From Shinella zoogloeoides (GTDB lineage: Bacteria > Pseudomonadota > Alphaproteobacteria > Rhizobiales > Rhizobiaceae), in NCBI RefSeq assembly GCF_020883495.1, contig NZ_CP086610.1:3783501-3847500 (forward strand): a DNA stretch of 64,000 nucleotides, written 5' to 3'. Within the stretch, counting starts at the first letter, position 1; every line of letters begins with the position of its first letter. The translations under genes were made by a program, and so were the position numbers. A model generated the notes under the pieces. The model was not told the origin of the DNA. It made no database searches and worked only from the letters and a program-made list of their open reading frames with translations. This document shows positions 49,728 through 58,302 of the stretch, in pieces.

Positions 49728-50153
49728 TTACGAGGCGCGGGCCGTATCCGGCGCACCCGCATGGACGGCGATGACCTGGAGACGGCGCACGCGCCCGTCC
49801 CGCGCGGCCCATTCGATGGACTGGCCGGCGGAAAGGCCAAGCAGCGCCGCACCCACCGGCGTCAGCACGGAGATGCGCTGGCGGGAGATGTCGGCGTCCT
49901 TGGGGAAGACCAGCTCGGCGGTCTGCGGCGCTTCCTCGTCGATCTGGAATTCGGCGGTGGAGCCGATACGCATCACGCCCGGGGCCATGCGCGCGTCGTC
50001 CACCACCTTCGCGCGGTCGAGTTCGGCGGCAAGCTGCTCGGCGGCGTGCGGATCGCGCTCGGCCAGCATGTCGGCAAGGTTGGAAAGGCGCGCGTGCTCG
50101 GAACGGGCGATGGTGATGGCGGGCCGGCGGCCCTTGGTCTTGGTGGCGGTCAT
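49728..50153 (-). CDS. rnk: Nucleoside diphosphate kinase regulator (Rnk)
   Basis: 141 residues. The N-terminal coiled-coil-like KTKGRRPAITIARSEHARLS and the C-terminal GreA-like domain (ISVLTPVGAALLGLSAGQSI) match Rnk. Rnk binds RNA polymerase near the secondary channel, competing with Gre factors. The ATG at 50153 fits family length. Confidence 0.85.
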   Translation of the reverse strand: MTATKTKGRRPAITIARSEHARLSNLADMLAERDPHAAEQLAAELDRAKVVDDARMAPGVMRIGSTAEFQIDEEAPQTAELVFPKDADISRQRISVLTPVGAALLGLSAGQSIEWAARDGRVRRLQVIAVHAGAPDTARAS

Positions 50154-50513
50154 GAGAACCTCGCGCGGGTTCACGCGGCCCGGCGGGCGCGTGGAAAATC
50201 GGAAAACTGGGAAATGATGTCGCGCAATTCTGACGCGGTTCTCGAAAAATGACGGAACCGCTATCGCCCCACGGCCGGGGCGCGACGCGACCAAGCCGAG
50301 GGGCTAGTGTCCTGCGAGAGGAAACAGCCGTTTCAGAAATCGGGCAAGGTCGTGCGTCGTCATCATGCCCTTATGATGGGGTGAGGGCACGGGTAAAGTC
50401 AAGGGCGGTGGCCGATGGCGCGGCCGAACGCCGCCCCTGCGACGCCCTGTCGGTTTGACAGAAGCCAGCTATGGGCGGATAGCTCGTTGAGTCGGAACGA
50501 ACGAGGCCCTGCG
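50154..50513. other. Divergent promoter region between rnk and carbonic anhydrase
   Basis: 360 bp. No frame with plausible composition or ribosome site is seen. Promoters for both neighbours must lie here, but no box is convincing. Confidence 0.5.
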
Positions 50514-51116
50514 ATGATCGAAGACCTTCTTGCCAGAAACAAGGCGTGGTCCGCCGAGCGCAAAGCGGAGAAGGCGGACTATTTCGAGCGCCTGTCGAAG
50601 CTGCAGCAGCCGGACTATCTCTGGATCGGCTGTTCCGACAGCCGCGTGCCGGCCAATGTGATCGCCGGGCTGGAGCCGGGCGAGGTCTTCGTCCACCGCA
50701 ACGTCGCCAACCTCATCCACCCGGCCGATCTCAACATGCTGTCGGTGGTCGAATATGCCGTGCATCAGCTCGGCGTGAAACACATCATCATCTGCGGGCA
50801 CTATGGCTGCGGCGGCATCCGCGCGGCGGTCAGCGGCGAGCGCTTCGGGCTGATCGACCATTGGCTGCAGCCCGTGCGCGACGTGGCGGACCGGCGCTTC
50901 GAATGCCGGGAATGCGGCGCCTGGAGCGACGCGGATCTCGACCGGCTCTGCGAGGCGTCCGTCGCCGCGCAGGTCGAGCGCCTCGCCCGCACGCCGACCC
51001 TCACGGCCGCCTGGCAGGCGGGCCGCGACGTATCGATCCATGGCTGGGTCTACGGCTTGCAGGACGGGCTGCTTTCTGATCTCAAATGCACGGTGCGCGG
51101 CAACCGGGGAGGCTAG
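50514..51116 (+). CDS. Beta-class carbonic anhydrase
   Basis: 200 residues. Zinc ligands Cys40, His96 and Cys99 are in LWIGCSDSRVPAN and ICGHYGCGGI; the Asp42-Arg44 dyad is present. It interconverts CO2 and bicarbonate in the cytoplasm, supplying carboxylases. The ATG at 50514 matches the family N-terminus (MIEDLLARNKAW). Confidence 0.95.
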   Translation: MIEDLLARNKAWSAERKAEKADYFERLSKLQQPDYLWIGCSDSRVPANVIAGLEPGEVFVHRNVANLIHPADLNMLSVVEYAVHQLGVKHIIICGHYGCGGIRAAVSGERFGLIDHWLQPVRDVADRRFECRECGAWSDADLDRLCEASVAAQVERLARTPTLTAAWQAGRDVSIHGWVYGLQDGLLSDLKCTVRGNRGG

Positions 51117-51119
51117 TTC

Positions 51120-51467
51120 ATGTCCGTCAGGATCAAGCGCGTCTATGACGAGCCGGCGGCGGACGACGGCGAGCGCATCCTTGTCGACCGGCTCTGGCCG
51201 CGCGGGATATCGAAGGAAAAGGCGGCGTTCGACGAGTGGATGAAGGAGGTCGCGCCGACCTCCGAACTGCGCAAGTGGTTCGACCATCGGCCGGAGCGCT
51301 GGGACGAGTTCAAGGAACGCTATCGCGCCGAGCTGCAGGACAATCCGGCGGTCGAGGCGCTTCGCGCGCGCATCGCGGCCGGCAAGGTGACGTTGCTCTA
51401 CGGGTCGCGCAACCGCGAATTCAACCATGCCGCCGTGCTCGCCGATTTCCTGGCGGAGAAGGCCTGA
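51120..51467 (+). CDS. DUF488-family protein
   Basis: 115 residues. RIKRVYDEPAADDGERILVD, RLWPRGISKEKAAFDEWMKE and VAPTSELRKWF are the DUF488 signature; LLYGSRNREFNHA completes it. Function unknown. It starts 3 bp after the carbonic anhydrase stop, so the two form an operon. Confidence 0.9.
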   Translation: MSVRIKRVYDEPAADDGERILVDRLWPRGISKEKAAFDEWMKEVAPTSELRKWFDHRPERWDEFKERYRAELQDNPAVEALRARIAAGKVTLLYGSRNREFNHAAVLADFLAEKA

Positions 51468-51482
51468 GACCGTGCGGTCTCC
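51466..51482 (+). terminator. Hairpin at the DUF488 stop codon
   Basis: GAGACC-GTGC-GGTCTC begins inside the stop codon. A second stem, GGGGC-AGCC-GCCCC, follows at about 51505. Neither has a T run, so termination is weak or factor-dependent. Confidence 0.4.
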
Positions 51483-51554
51483 AGCGGTAGAATTCATTTG
51501 TCAGGGGCAGCCGCCCCCGTTAATTTTCATCCGACCGACAGAGGAGTGGCATCG

Positions 51555-52721
51555 ATGACCGAGCGAACGACGAATGAAGTTCAACCGGAAACCGTTGCCG
51601 CGGCGCATGGCGTGGCGAGCGATACCGCCTTCGGCGCGATCGCGCCGCCGCTCTATCTGTCCAGCACCTATCAGTTCGCCGATTTCGATACGCCGCGCGC
51701 CTATGACTACGGCCGTGTCGGCAACCCGACGCGGGATCTGCTGGCCGAGGCGATCACAAAGCTGGAGGGCGGGGCCGGCGCGGTGCTGACGCCGAGTGGC
51801 ATGGCGGCGGTGGATATTCTCCTGACCCGGCTGCCCGTCGGCAGCCTCGTTCTCGCGCCGCACGATTGTTACGGCGGCACGATGCGGCTCCTGAAAGCGC
51901 GCGCCGGGCTGGGCCAGCTCCGTCTCGCGCTGGTGGACCAGTCGGACCACGCGGCGTTTACGGTGCAGCTTGCCGGCAAGCCGGCGCTGGTGCTGATCGA
52001 GACGCCGAGCAATCCGCTGATGCGGATCGTCGATATCGCGGCGCTGTCCGCGCTTTCGCGGGCGGCTGGCGCGCGCGTCGTCGTCGACAACACCTTCCTG
52101 TCGCCGGCCTTGCAGAAGCCGCTGTCCCTCGGCGCGGACTATGTGCTGCATTCGACGACGAAATTCCTGAACGGCCATTCGGACGTCATCGCCGGGGCGG
52201 TGATCGCCGCCGATGGAGGCGAGGCCCGCGCGCTGCGCCACTGGGCGAATGTGACGGGGGCCATCGCCGCTCCCTTTGACTCCTGGCTGACGCTGCGCGG
52301 CCTTCGAACCCTCTTTGCCCGCATGGCCGGGCAGGAGAGGAACGCCATGGCGATTGCCGAACGGCTCGTCGCCCATCCCGCCGTCGCCCGCGTGCATTAT
52401 CCCGGCCTTGCCGACCACCCGGACCATGCGCTTGCCCGGCGTCAGCAGCAGGGTTTCGGCGCCATGATGAGCTTCGAGCTTGCCGGCGGCGTGGAGGCGG
52501 TGCAGCGCTTCGTGCGGGCGGTCAAGGTCATCACGCTCGCTGAATCGCTCGGCGGGGTCGAAAGCCTCGTCGCCCATCCTGCGACCATGACCCATGTCGA
52601 TATGGGGCCGGAGGCGCGCGCCCGGGCCGGCATCGGCGACGGCCTGCTGCGGCTTTCCATCGGGCTGGAACATGTCGATGATCTTCTGGCCGGGCTGGAA
52701 ACGGGGCTTTCGGCCTGCTGA
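51555..52721 (+). CDS. Cys/Met-metabolism PLP-dependent lyase (cystathionine gamma-synthase/beta-lyase type)
   Basis: 388 residues. The PLP Lys is K203 in LHSTTKFLNGHSD, preceded by VVVDNTFLSPALQKPL, and the YDYGRVGNPTRDLLAEAI segment is typical. The enzyme is of the MetB/MetC/MetZ fold; which reaction it catalyses cannot be told reliably. The start at 51555 follows GAGGAGTGGCATCG. Confidence 0.9.
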   Translation: MTERTTNEVQPETVAAAHGVASDTAFGAIAPPLYLSSTYQFADFDTPRAYDYGRVGNPTRDLLAEAITKLEGGAGAVLTPSGMAAVDILLTRLPVGSLVLAPHDCYGGTMRLLKARAGLGQLRLALVDQSDHAAFTVQLAGKPALVLIETPSNPLMRIVDIAALSALSRAAGARVVVDNTFLSPALQKPLSLGADYVLHSTTKFLNGHSDVIAGAVIAADGGEARALRHWANVTGAIAAPFDSWLTLRGLRTLFARMAGQERNAMAIAERLVAHPAVARVHYPGLADHPDHALARRQQQGFGAMMSFELAGGVEAVQRFVRAVKVITLAESLGGVESLVAHPATMTHVDMGPEARARAGIGDGLLRLSIGLEHVDDLLAGLETGLSAC

Positions 52722-52741
52722 AGCCGACCGGGGAGGGTGCG

Positions 52742-53434
52742 ATGGCCGACGACGAGACAAACGATTTCGCTTCCCCCGCCTGTTTCCTGCACGAGATAGA
52801 CCCGGCCTATTCCGGCCTTTCCGCATCCATGGCCTGGGCGGATGTGAACCGCTGGCGCAAGGCCGAGCGGGAGCGGTTGATCGCCGAGCGCCTCGCCGTG
52901 CCGGCGGATGTGCGGGCTGGCTGGGGCGAGATCATCGCGGCGGGCGTGCTCGCGGAAATTGGCGATGTCTCGGGCCTCATCGTCAGCGCCTACTGGCCGT
53001 TTCGCGGCGAGCCGGATTTCCGCCCCTTCATGGAAGAGGTCGCCGCGCGGGGCGGGCGCACCGCCCTGCCGGTCGTGGTCGAGAAGGGGCAACCGCTGGA
53101 ATTCCATCTCTGGCAGACGGGGGAGGCGCTGTCGCGCGGCGTCTGGAACATCCCGATCCCGGCGGAGCGGCGGCCATGCATGCCGGATATCGTCATCTCG
53201 CCGGTCGTCGGCTACGATCCGGCCTGCTACCGGCTCGGCTATGGCGGCGGGTTCTTCGACCGCACACTCGCCGCCCTGCCGGCAAGGCCGCGCGTCATCG
53301 GCATCGGCTACAGCATGGCGAGGCTCGCCACGATCCATCCGCAGGCGCACGATATCCCGATGGATCTGATCGTCACGGAAGCCGGCACCGTCCGCCCTCA
53401 GGCGGACGTTTCCACGGTGCGCGCGTTGACGTAG
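52742..53434 (+). CDS. 5-formyltetrahydrofolate cyclo-ligase family protein
   Basis: 230 residues. The ATP and folate motif RLGYGGGFFDRTLAAL (about residue 160) and MPDIVISPVVGYDPACYRLG are characteristic. The enzyme rescues 5-formyl-THF to 5,10-methenyl-THF. It lies 20 bp after the PLP enzyme, suggesting a shared transcript. Its last 37 bp overlap the end of the converging MFS gene. Confidence 0.88.
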   Translation: MADDETNDFASPACFLHEIDPAYSGLSASMAWADVNRWRKAERERLIAERLAVPADVRAGWGEIIAAGVLAEIGDVSGLIVSAYWPFRGEPDFRPFMEEVAARGGRTALPVVVEKGQPLEFHLWQTGEALSRGVWNIPIPAERRPCMPDIVISPVVGYDPACYRLGYGGGFFDRTLAALPARPRVIGIGYSMARLATIHPQAHDIPMDLIVTEAGTVRPQADVSTVRALT

Positions 53435-54672
53435 AGCGCCTTTCCGGCGAACCAGCCATTGATGGCGGCCCCGAGGCCGAGCAGCACGATCAGCACGGCG
53501 CTCCAGGCGAAGCTTCCCGTCCAGCCGCGAATGAGGCCGACGACCAGCGGGCCGATGGCGGCGAGCAGGTAGCCGACGCATTGCGCCATGCCGGAAAGAT
53601 GCGCCGCCATGTGCGGATCGCGCGTGCGCAGCACGATGACGGTCATCGCCACGGCGATCAGCCCGCCCTGGCCGATGCCCTGCAGCACGGCCCAGAACCA
53701 CACGGTCGAGAGCGGGGCGAAGAGCAGGCCGAGAAGGGCGACGACGGCGAAGCCGCAGAGCGTGACGTTGATCAGCCGCTGGTCCCTGCCGCGCACGGCA
53801 AGATGCGGCGCGACGAGGCAGGACGCCGCCTGCACCATGACCGAGACGGAGACGATGGCCCCGGCTGTCACGCCGTCCAGCCCGCGTTCGCGCAGGATCG
53901 GCACCAGCCAGCCGAAGACGCAATAGGCGAGCGCCGATTGCAGGCCCATGAAGAGCGTGACGTGCCAGGCGAGCCGGTCGCGCCACAGGCCCTCCACGCG
54001 GAAGCCGACGCGCTTCACCTGCGAGCGGGTGGCAAGGACCTGCGGCAGCCAGAGCAGGCCGACGAGAAGGGTGGGCAGCGCCCAGATCGCCAGCGCCCCG
54101 TCGAGCGAGCCGCCCAGCGCATGTTCGACGGGCAGCGTCAGCCCGGCGGCGCTGGCCGCGCCGGCGCAGAGCGCCATCGTGTAGAAGCCGGTCATCATCG
54201 CCGCCTTGTCCGGGAAGTCGCGCTTGACGAGGCCGGGCAGCAGCACATTGCCGACCGCGATGCTGGCGCCCGCCAGCGCCGTGCCGAGGAAGAGCAGCGG
54301 AATGGAGGAGAGGCCGCGCAGCGCCGTGCCGAGCGCCAGCAGGAAGACGACGGCGAGCAGCGTGCGCTCGGTGCCGATGCGCTGGGCAAGACGCGGCGCG
54401 AGCGGCGAGAACAGGCCGAGGCAGACCACGGGAAGCGTGGTCAGCAGGCTCGCCCCGGTGGGCGAGAGGCCGAGCACGTCGCGGATTTCCGGCAGCAGCG
54501 CCGAGGCGCTGGAAAAGACGGGGCGCAGGTTGAAGGCGATGAGCACGAGGCTGGCGCCGAGCAGGAAGCGCGCGAAGCCCTTCGGCCGGTGCGGCTCGGG
54601 TGCGGGCACGCTGTCGGCCTCGGCGTCGATCAGGTCGATGGAGCCGGGATCGTCGGGGAGGGGATGGGTCAT
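53398..54672 (-). CDS. MFS transporter, CynX/NimT-like
   Basis: 424 residues with about 12 membrane segments. LIAFNLRPVFSSASALLPEI then GLSPTGASLLTTLPVVCLGL is typical of the CynX/NimT (cyanate or 2-nitroimidazole) branch of MFS. The substrate is unknown. Its ATG overlaps the GntR stop by 4 bp (ATGA), so it is coupled to that regulator. Confidence 0.88.
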   Translation of the reverse strand: MTHPLPDDPGSIDLIDAEADSVPAPEPHRPKGFARFLLGASLVLIAFNLRPVFSSASALLPEIRDVLGLSPTGASLLTTLPVVCLGLFSPLAPRLAQRIGTERTLLAVVFLLALGTALRGLSSIPLLFLGTALAGASIAVGNVLLPGLVKRDFPDKAAMMTGFYTMALCAGAASAAGLTLPVEHALGGSLDGALAIWALPTLLVGLLWLPQVLATRSQVKRVGFRVEGLWRDRLAWHVTLFMGLQSALAYCVFGWLVPILRERGLDGVTAGAIVSVSVMVQAASCLVAPHLAVRGRDQRLINVTLCGFAVVALLGLLFAPLSTVWFWAVLQGIGQGGLIAVAMTVIVLRTRDPHMAAHLSGMAQCVGYLLAAIGPLVVGLIRGWTGSFAWSAVLIVLLGLGAAINGWFAGKALYVNARTVETSA

Positions 54673-55346
54673 GAAAGAAGCAATCGGTCGAGGGTGGAAA
54701 GGACGGGCGCCATGAAGCGGCGCACGGCGGCATCCGCCGTGTCGGGATCGCCGCTTTCGATGGCGTCGACGATGGCGGCATGGGCGGCCATGTCGGGTTC
54801 GGGCAGGTCTTCGCGCAGGCTCGCCTCGATGGTCTCGGCGATTAGCGTGGAGAAGAAATCGTACATGCCGATGAGCACGGCATTCTGCGAGGCGGCGATC
54901 ACGGCCTGATGGAAGGCGAGGTCGCGGGCGATGAAGGCCGCCTTGTCGCCGCCCTCGTAATTGCCGCGCTCGGCAAGAAGCGCGCGCAGGCCGGCAATCA
55001 CAGCCGGCGTCCGGCGCAGCGCCGCAAGCCGCGCCGCCTCCGCATCGAGCGCAAGGCGGGCCTCGAACTGGTCGCGCAGCCCGGCGCGGCGGGCCATGGT
55101 GAGGGGGCGCGTGGTGTCGGCGGTGGAGAGCACATAGGTGCCGGACCCCTGCCGCGTCTCGAGGATGCCCTGCGAGACGAGGACGCGCACCGCCTCGCGC
55201 ACGGTGCCGCGGCTGACGGAGAGCATGGCCGAAAGCGTCGCCTCGTTCGGCAGCTTTTCGCCGATCGTCCAGCGACGGGCGAGGATTTCGGCGCGGATCG
55301 TCTCCGCGGCGGTATCGGCGAGATTGGTCTTGCTGAGGGAATGCAT
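54669..55346 (-). CDS. GntR-family (FadR subfamily) regulator
   Basis: 225 residues: winged helix (about 15-72, LPNEATLSAMLSVSRGTVRE) and an FCD ligand domain with three conserved His (DLAFHQAVIAASQN among them) that bind a metal and a carboxylate effector. The start is 2 bp from a 37-bp perfect palindrome and lacks a clear ribosome site. Probably autoregulated; it controls the coupled MFS gene. Confidence 0.9.
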   Translation of the reverse strand: MHSLSKTNLADTAAETIRAEILARRWTIGEKLPNEATLSAMLSVSRGTVREAVRVLVSQGILETRQGSGTYVLSTADTTRPLTMARRAGLRDQFEARLALDAEAARLAALRRTPAVIAGLRALLAERGNYEGGDKAAFIARDLAFHQAVIAASQNAVLIGMYDFFSTLIAETIEASLREDLPEPDMAAHAAIVDAIESGDPDTADAAVRRFMAPVLSTLDRLLLS

Positions 55347-55347
55347 G

Positions 55348-55384
55348 GATAGTCACCAAGTCATCGGATGACTTGGTGACTATC
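55348..55384. promoter_or_regulatory. 37-bp perfect palindrome, GntR operator
   Basis: Two 18-bp arms around one base (55366) read GATAGTCACCAAGTCATC and its complement. No T run follows on the minus strand, so it is not a normal terminator. It sits directly before the GntR start codon and after the proline-racemase gene. Confidence 0.8.
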
Positions 55385-55453
55385 GTCTTTTCGGAGAAAG
55401 GTCAAAGCCCTTTCCGCTGCCCGGCGGCGTTTGTGCGCCGCCGGGATGGGTCG

Positions 55454-56485
55454 TTACTGCTTGCGCGGCCAGGTGTCGGCGAGGCGGTAGCCGGCCGGCC
55501 ATGGGTCGGACGGATCGAGCATGACCTGGCTGGTGCCGGTGATCCAGGCGCGGCCGGAGATTTCCGGGATGATGGCCGGGCGGCCGCCCACGGTCGTTTC
55601 CCCGACGATGCGGCAGTCGAAGCGCGAATCGAGGATCGAATAGCCGGAGAAGGCCTGGCCGACCTTGATCTGGCCGCGGGCATGCAGCACCGCCATGCGC
55701 GCCGAGCAGCCGGTGCCGGTGGGCGAGCGGTCGAGCTTGGCGGGCTGGATGACCACCGTGTTGCGGCCGTGCAGCGCGCCGTCGCGCTCCTCGACCGGCA
55801 GGGTGAGTTGGCAGAAGGAGATGTGGTTCCATTCCGGGTTTTCCGGATGGGTGAAGCCGAGCTGCTCGTTGGCCGCCCTGGTGATGCGGATGCCGGTCTC
55901 GGCCAGTTCCCGCGCCTCGTCCGGCGTCACGGCGAAGCCGAGCGCGCGGGCGTCGGCGAAGACGAAGCTGTCGCCGCCATAGGCGGTGTCGACGGTGAGC
56001 GTGCCGAGGCCTTCCACTTCAAGCTTGGCATCCAGCTTGTCTGCGAAGGAGGGAACGTTGGTGACGGTGATGCGCTCGGCCTTGCCGTTGCGGCAGGCGG
56101 CGACGACATTGACGAGGCCGCCCGGCGCTTCCAGCACCATATGGGTTTCCGGCTCGACCATGGGCACGATGCCGCTGTCGAGCAGCACGGTGGAGACGCA
56201 GATCGAGTTGGAGCCGGACATCGGCGGCGTGTCTTCCGGCTCCATGATGATGAAGCCCATCGTGGCGCGCGGATCCTTCGGCGGAACCAGCAGGTTGATA
56301 TGGCGGAAGACGCCGCCGCGCGGCTCGTTCAGCACGAAGTTGCGTAGCGTCTGGTCCTCGGCGATGAACTTGCGCTGTTCCCACAGCGTCTTGCCGGGCG
56401 GCGGGGCGACGCCGCCGACGATGACGTCGCCCACCTCGCCCTCGGCGTGGCAGGAGACGATATGGATGACCTTGCTGCTGCGCAT
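55454..56485 (-). CDS. Proline racemase-family enzyme (hydroxyproline epimerase/dehydratase, Ser/Cys type)
   Basis: 343 residues. The first active-site position is Ser90 in [16 protein letters not shown], where proline racemase has Cys; the second Cys260 is kept in [14 protein letters not shown]. Ser/Cys members act on trans-3- or 4-hydroxyproline as dehydratase or epimerase rather than on proline. The nearby DapA-family, Ldh-family and aldehyde dehydrogenase genes support hydroxyproline breakdown. It is divergent from the first GntR gene. Confidence 0.85.
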   Translation of the reverse strand: MRSSKVIHIVSCHAEGEVGDVIVGGVAPPPGKTLWEQRKFIAEDQTLRNFVLNEPRGGVFRHINLLVPPKDPRATMGFIIMEPEDTPPMSGSNSICVSTVLLDSGIVPMVEPETHMVLEAPGGLVNVVAACRNGKAERITVTNVPSFADKLDAKLEVEGLGTLTVDTAYGGDSFVFADARALGFAVTPDEARELAETGIRITRAANEQLGFTHPENPEWNHISFCQLTLPVEERDGALHGRNTVVIQPAKLDRSPTGTGCSARMAVLHARGQIKVGQAFSGYSILDSRFDCRIVGETTVGGRPAIIPEISGRAWITGTSQVMLDPSDPWPAGYRLADTWPRKQ

Positions 56486-56560
56486 GGCGCTTCCTCCGGT
56501 TTCAGGTTGCAGGGCGGCGATGCGGACGGCCCGACCGACGCGATGGCTCTTTCATAGAAA

Positions 56561-56584
56561 AATTGGATCCAATATACAATTGGC
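56561..56584. promoter_or_regulatory. Operator candidate between racemase and GntR genes
   Basis: ATTGGATCCAAT (56562-56573) is a perfect 12-bp palindrome overlapping a second dyad, CCAAT-ATACA-ATTGG (56569-56583). It sits midway between the divergent genes, a likely site for the adjacent FadR-type regulator. Confidence 0.6.
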
Positions 56585-56674
56585 TTTTTATCGATGGCCC
56601 CGCCGGCGGCCGCATGTTGCCCCGCTGCGGGATTCCACCTATGACCATAGCTCCATTTTCAGGGGTCGGACGTG

Positions 56675-57340
56675 ATGAAATTTGCCGCCGTCGATGTCAG
56701 GCAGGCCGCTTCCGCGGCCGACATCGTCTATGAATCGCTGCGCAAGGCGATCATCGAGGGCGCGCTTGCCGAGGGCGAGAGCCTGCGGCAGGAAGAGATC
56801 GCGCAGATGTTCAACACCAGCCGCATCCCCGTGCGCGAGGCGCTGTCGCGGCTGGAGCAGCACGGCCTCATCACCACCCAGCGCTACAAGGGCGCCGTCG
56901 TCGCGGGCCTCTCCATCGAGGAGATCGCGGAGATATTCGAGTTCCGCGCGCTGATCGAGGCCGAGGTGATGCGCCTTGCCGTGCCCAATCTCGACCGGGA
57001 GGTGCTGGACCGGGCGCGGCGCTATTGCGACGCCTTCGACCGGGAGACGGACCCGCATCGCTGGGGCGAGATCAACCGCCATTTCCACACCAGCCTCTAT
57101 GAAGCCGCGCACCGCCCCTACTATCTGCAGAACGTGCGCTCCTCGCTCGACCGGATCGACCGCTATCTGCGCGCCCAGCTCACCTTCACCGACGGCGTGC
57201 CGCGCGCCGGCCGCGAGCACGAGGCGATCCTTGCCGCCTGCGAGAAGGGCGATGCGGACCTTGCCTCGCGGCTGACCCGCGATCATGTGCTCGACGCGGG
57301 CAAGTCGCTGATGGCCTTCCTGCGGGAACAGCGGGGCTGA
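56675..57340 (+). CDS. GntR-family (FCD) regulator 1
   Basis: 221 residues: winged helix (QEEIAQMFNTSRIPVREALS) and FCD effector domain with INRHFHTSLYEAAHRPYY. Divergent from the racemase-family gene, which it probably controls. GTG at 56672 and ATG at 56675 are adjacent; ATG is preferred. Confidence 0.88.
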   Translation: MKFAAVDVRQAASAADIVYESLRKAIIEGALAEGESLRQEEIAQMFNTSRIPVREALSRLEQHGLITTQRYKGAVVAGLSIEEIAEIFEFRALIEAEVMRLAVPNLDREVLDRARRYCDAFDRETDPHRWGEINRHFHTSLYEAAHRPYYLQNVRSSLDRIDRYLRAQLTFTDGVPRAGREHEAILAACEKGDADLASRLTRDHVLDAGKSLMAFLREQRG

Positions 57341-57443
57341 TTGCGGGCCGGGTCTGCCGCCCTGCTTTTTGCCGCTTCGCGGCCCCTTGACTCCGCTTTT
57401 GTCAAAATGCCCTTTTTAACCGATTGATAGCGCGGCCAGAGAA

Positions 57444-57475
57444 TTGTATTTCTTTTGTCGACAAGAGGATTTTCC
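57444..57475 (+). promoter_or_regulatory. TTGTAT/TTGTCGACAA operator before GntR 2
   Basis: TTGTATTTC, then TTGTCGACAA at 57455-57464, directly before the ribosome site of the second GntR gene. It matches the palindrome at 58185-58216, so it is probably autoregulatory. Confidence 0.65.
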
Positions 57476-58180
57476 ATGACGGCCAAAGATTCCAGTTCCC
57501 TGCCCGAGCGCAAGCGCGGCTCCGGCGTCAAGATGGTCTACGACCTGCTGCGTGACGAGATTCTCGACCTGAAGCTCGCGCCGGGCAGCCCGATCGACGA
57601 GGTGCAGCTTGCCGAGCGGTTCAAGATGTCGCGCACGCCGATCCGCGAGGCCCTGGTGCGGCTGGCCGGCGAGGGACTGATCGAGACCCTGCCGAACCGC
57701 TCGACCATGGTGTCGAACATCGACTTCCTGAACCTTCACACCTTCTTCGACGCGATGGTGCTGATGTACCGGGTGACGACGCGGCTTGCGGCGCAGAACC
57801 ACCGGCCGGAGGACCTCGCCATCATCCGCGGTTTCCACGAGGATTATGCGGCGGCACTGACGGGGCGGGATTCGCTGACGATGATCGCCACCAACGCGGC
57901 CTTCCACGCCGCCATCGCCGAGGCCGGCCGCAATCCCTATTTCACCGGCCTGTTCCGCCGGCTGCTCGACGAGGGGCGGCGTATCCTGCAGCTCTATTAC
58001 CAGTCCTATGAGGAGCAGTTCCCGCAGCGCTTCGTGGAGGAGCACGCCGCGATCATCGCCGCCATCGAGGCGCGCGACATCGAGGAGGCGGACCGGCTCG
58101 GCAAGACCCATGCGGAAGCCATCGTCGCGCAGGTGCAGAAGCTTTTCAGCCGGAACGACAGGCTCGATATCGCGCTCTGA
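57476..58180 (+). CDS. GntR-family (FCD) regulator 2
   Basis: 234 residues: winged helix (EVQLAERFKMSRTPIREALV) and FCD domain (IATNAAFHAAIAEAGRNPYF). The ATG at 57476 follows CAAGAGGA. Its likely operator precedes both this gene and the DapA-family gene that follows, so it is probably the pathway regulator. Confidence 0.9.
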   Translation: MTAKDSSSLPERKRGSGVKMVYDLLRDEILDLKLAPGSPIDEVQLAERFKMSRTPIREALVRLAGEGLIETLPNRSTMVSNIDFLNLHTFFDAMVLMYRVTTRLAAQNHRPEDLAIIRGFHEDYAAALTGRDSLTMIATNAAFHAAIAEAGRNPYFTGLFRRLLDEGRRILQLYYQSYEEQFPQRFVEEHAAIIAAIEARDIEEADRLGKTHAEAIVAQVQKLFSRNDRLDIAL

Positions 58181-58184
58181 GTTT

Positions 58185-58216
58185 TTGTATTTTTCTTGTC
58201 GACAAATAAAATACAA
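58185..58216. promoter_or_regulatory. 32-bp near-perfect palindrome before the DapA-family gene
   Basis: Centre TTGTCGACAA with outer arms TTGTATTTT and AAAATACAA; 14 of 16 base pairs match. It begins 5 bp after the GntR 2 stop. The best copy of the shared motif of this cluster. Confidence 0.8.
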
Positions 58217-58302
58217 GCTGCTATACCCATCATCGAGAGAGGGGGAGGGTTCGTGCATCGTGCCGACCGCCTCGTCGCCAGAACCGCCCAAAGGAGATCG
58301 AC

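Noticed and set aside
51484..51554. Possible SAM-II riboswitch before the Cys/Met-metabolism PLP gene (CATTTG, GGGGC-AGCC-GCCCC, then GTTAA).
   Set aside because: The CATTTG and GTTAA words recall the SAM-II motif, but the P1 helix cannot form: the bases before ATTTG (GAATTC) do not pair with those before GTTAA (GCCCCC). A simple hairpin explains the stem.
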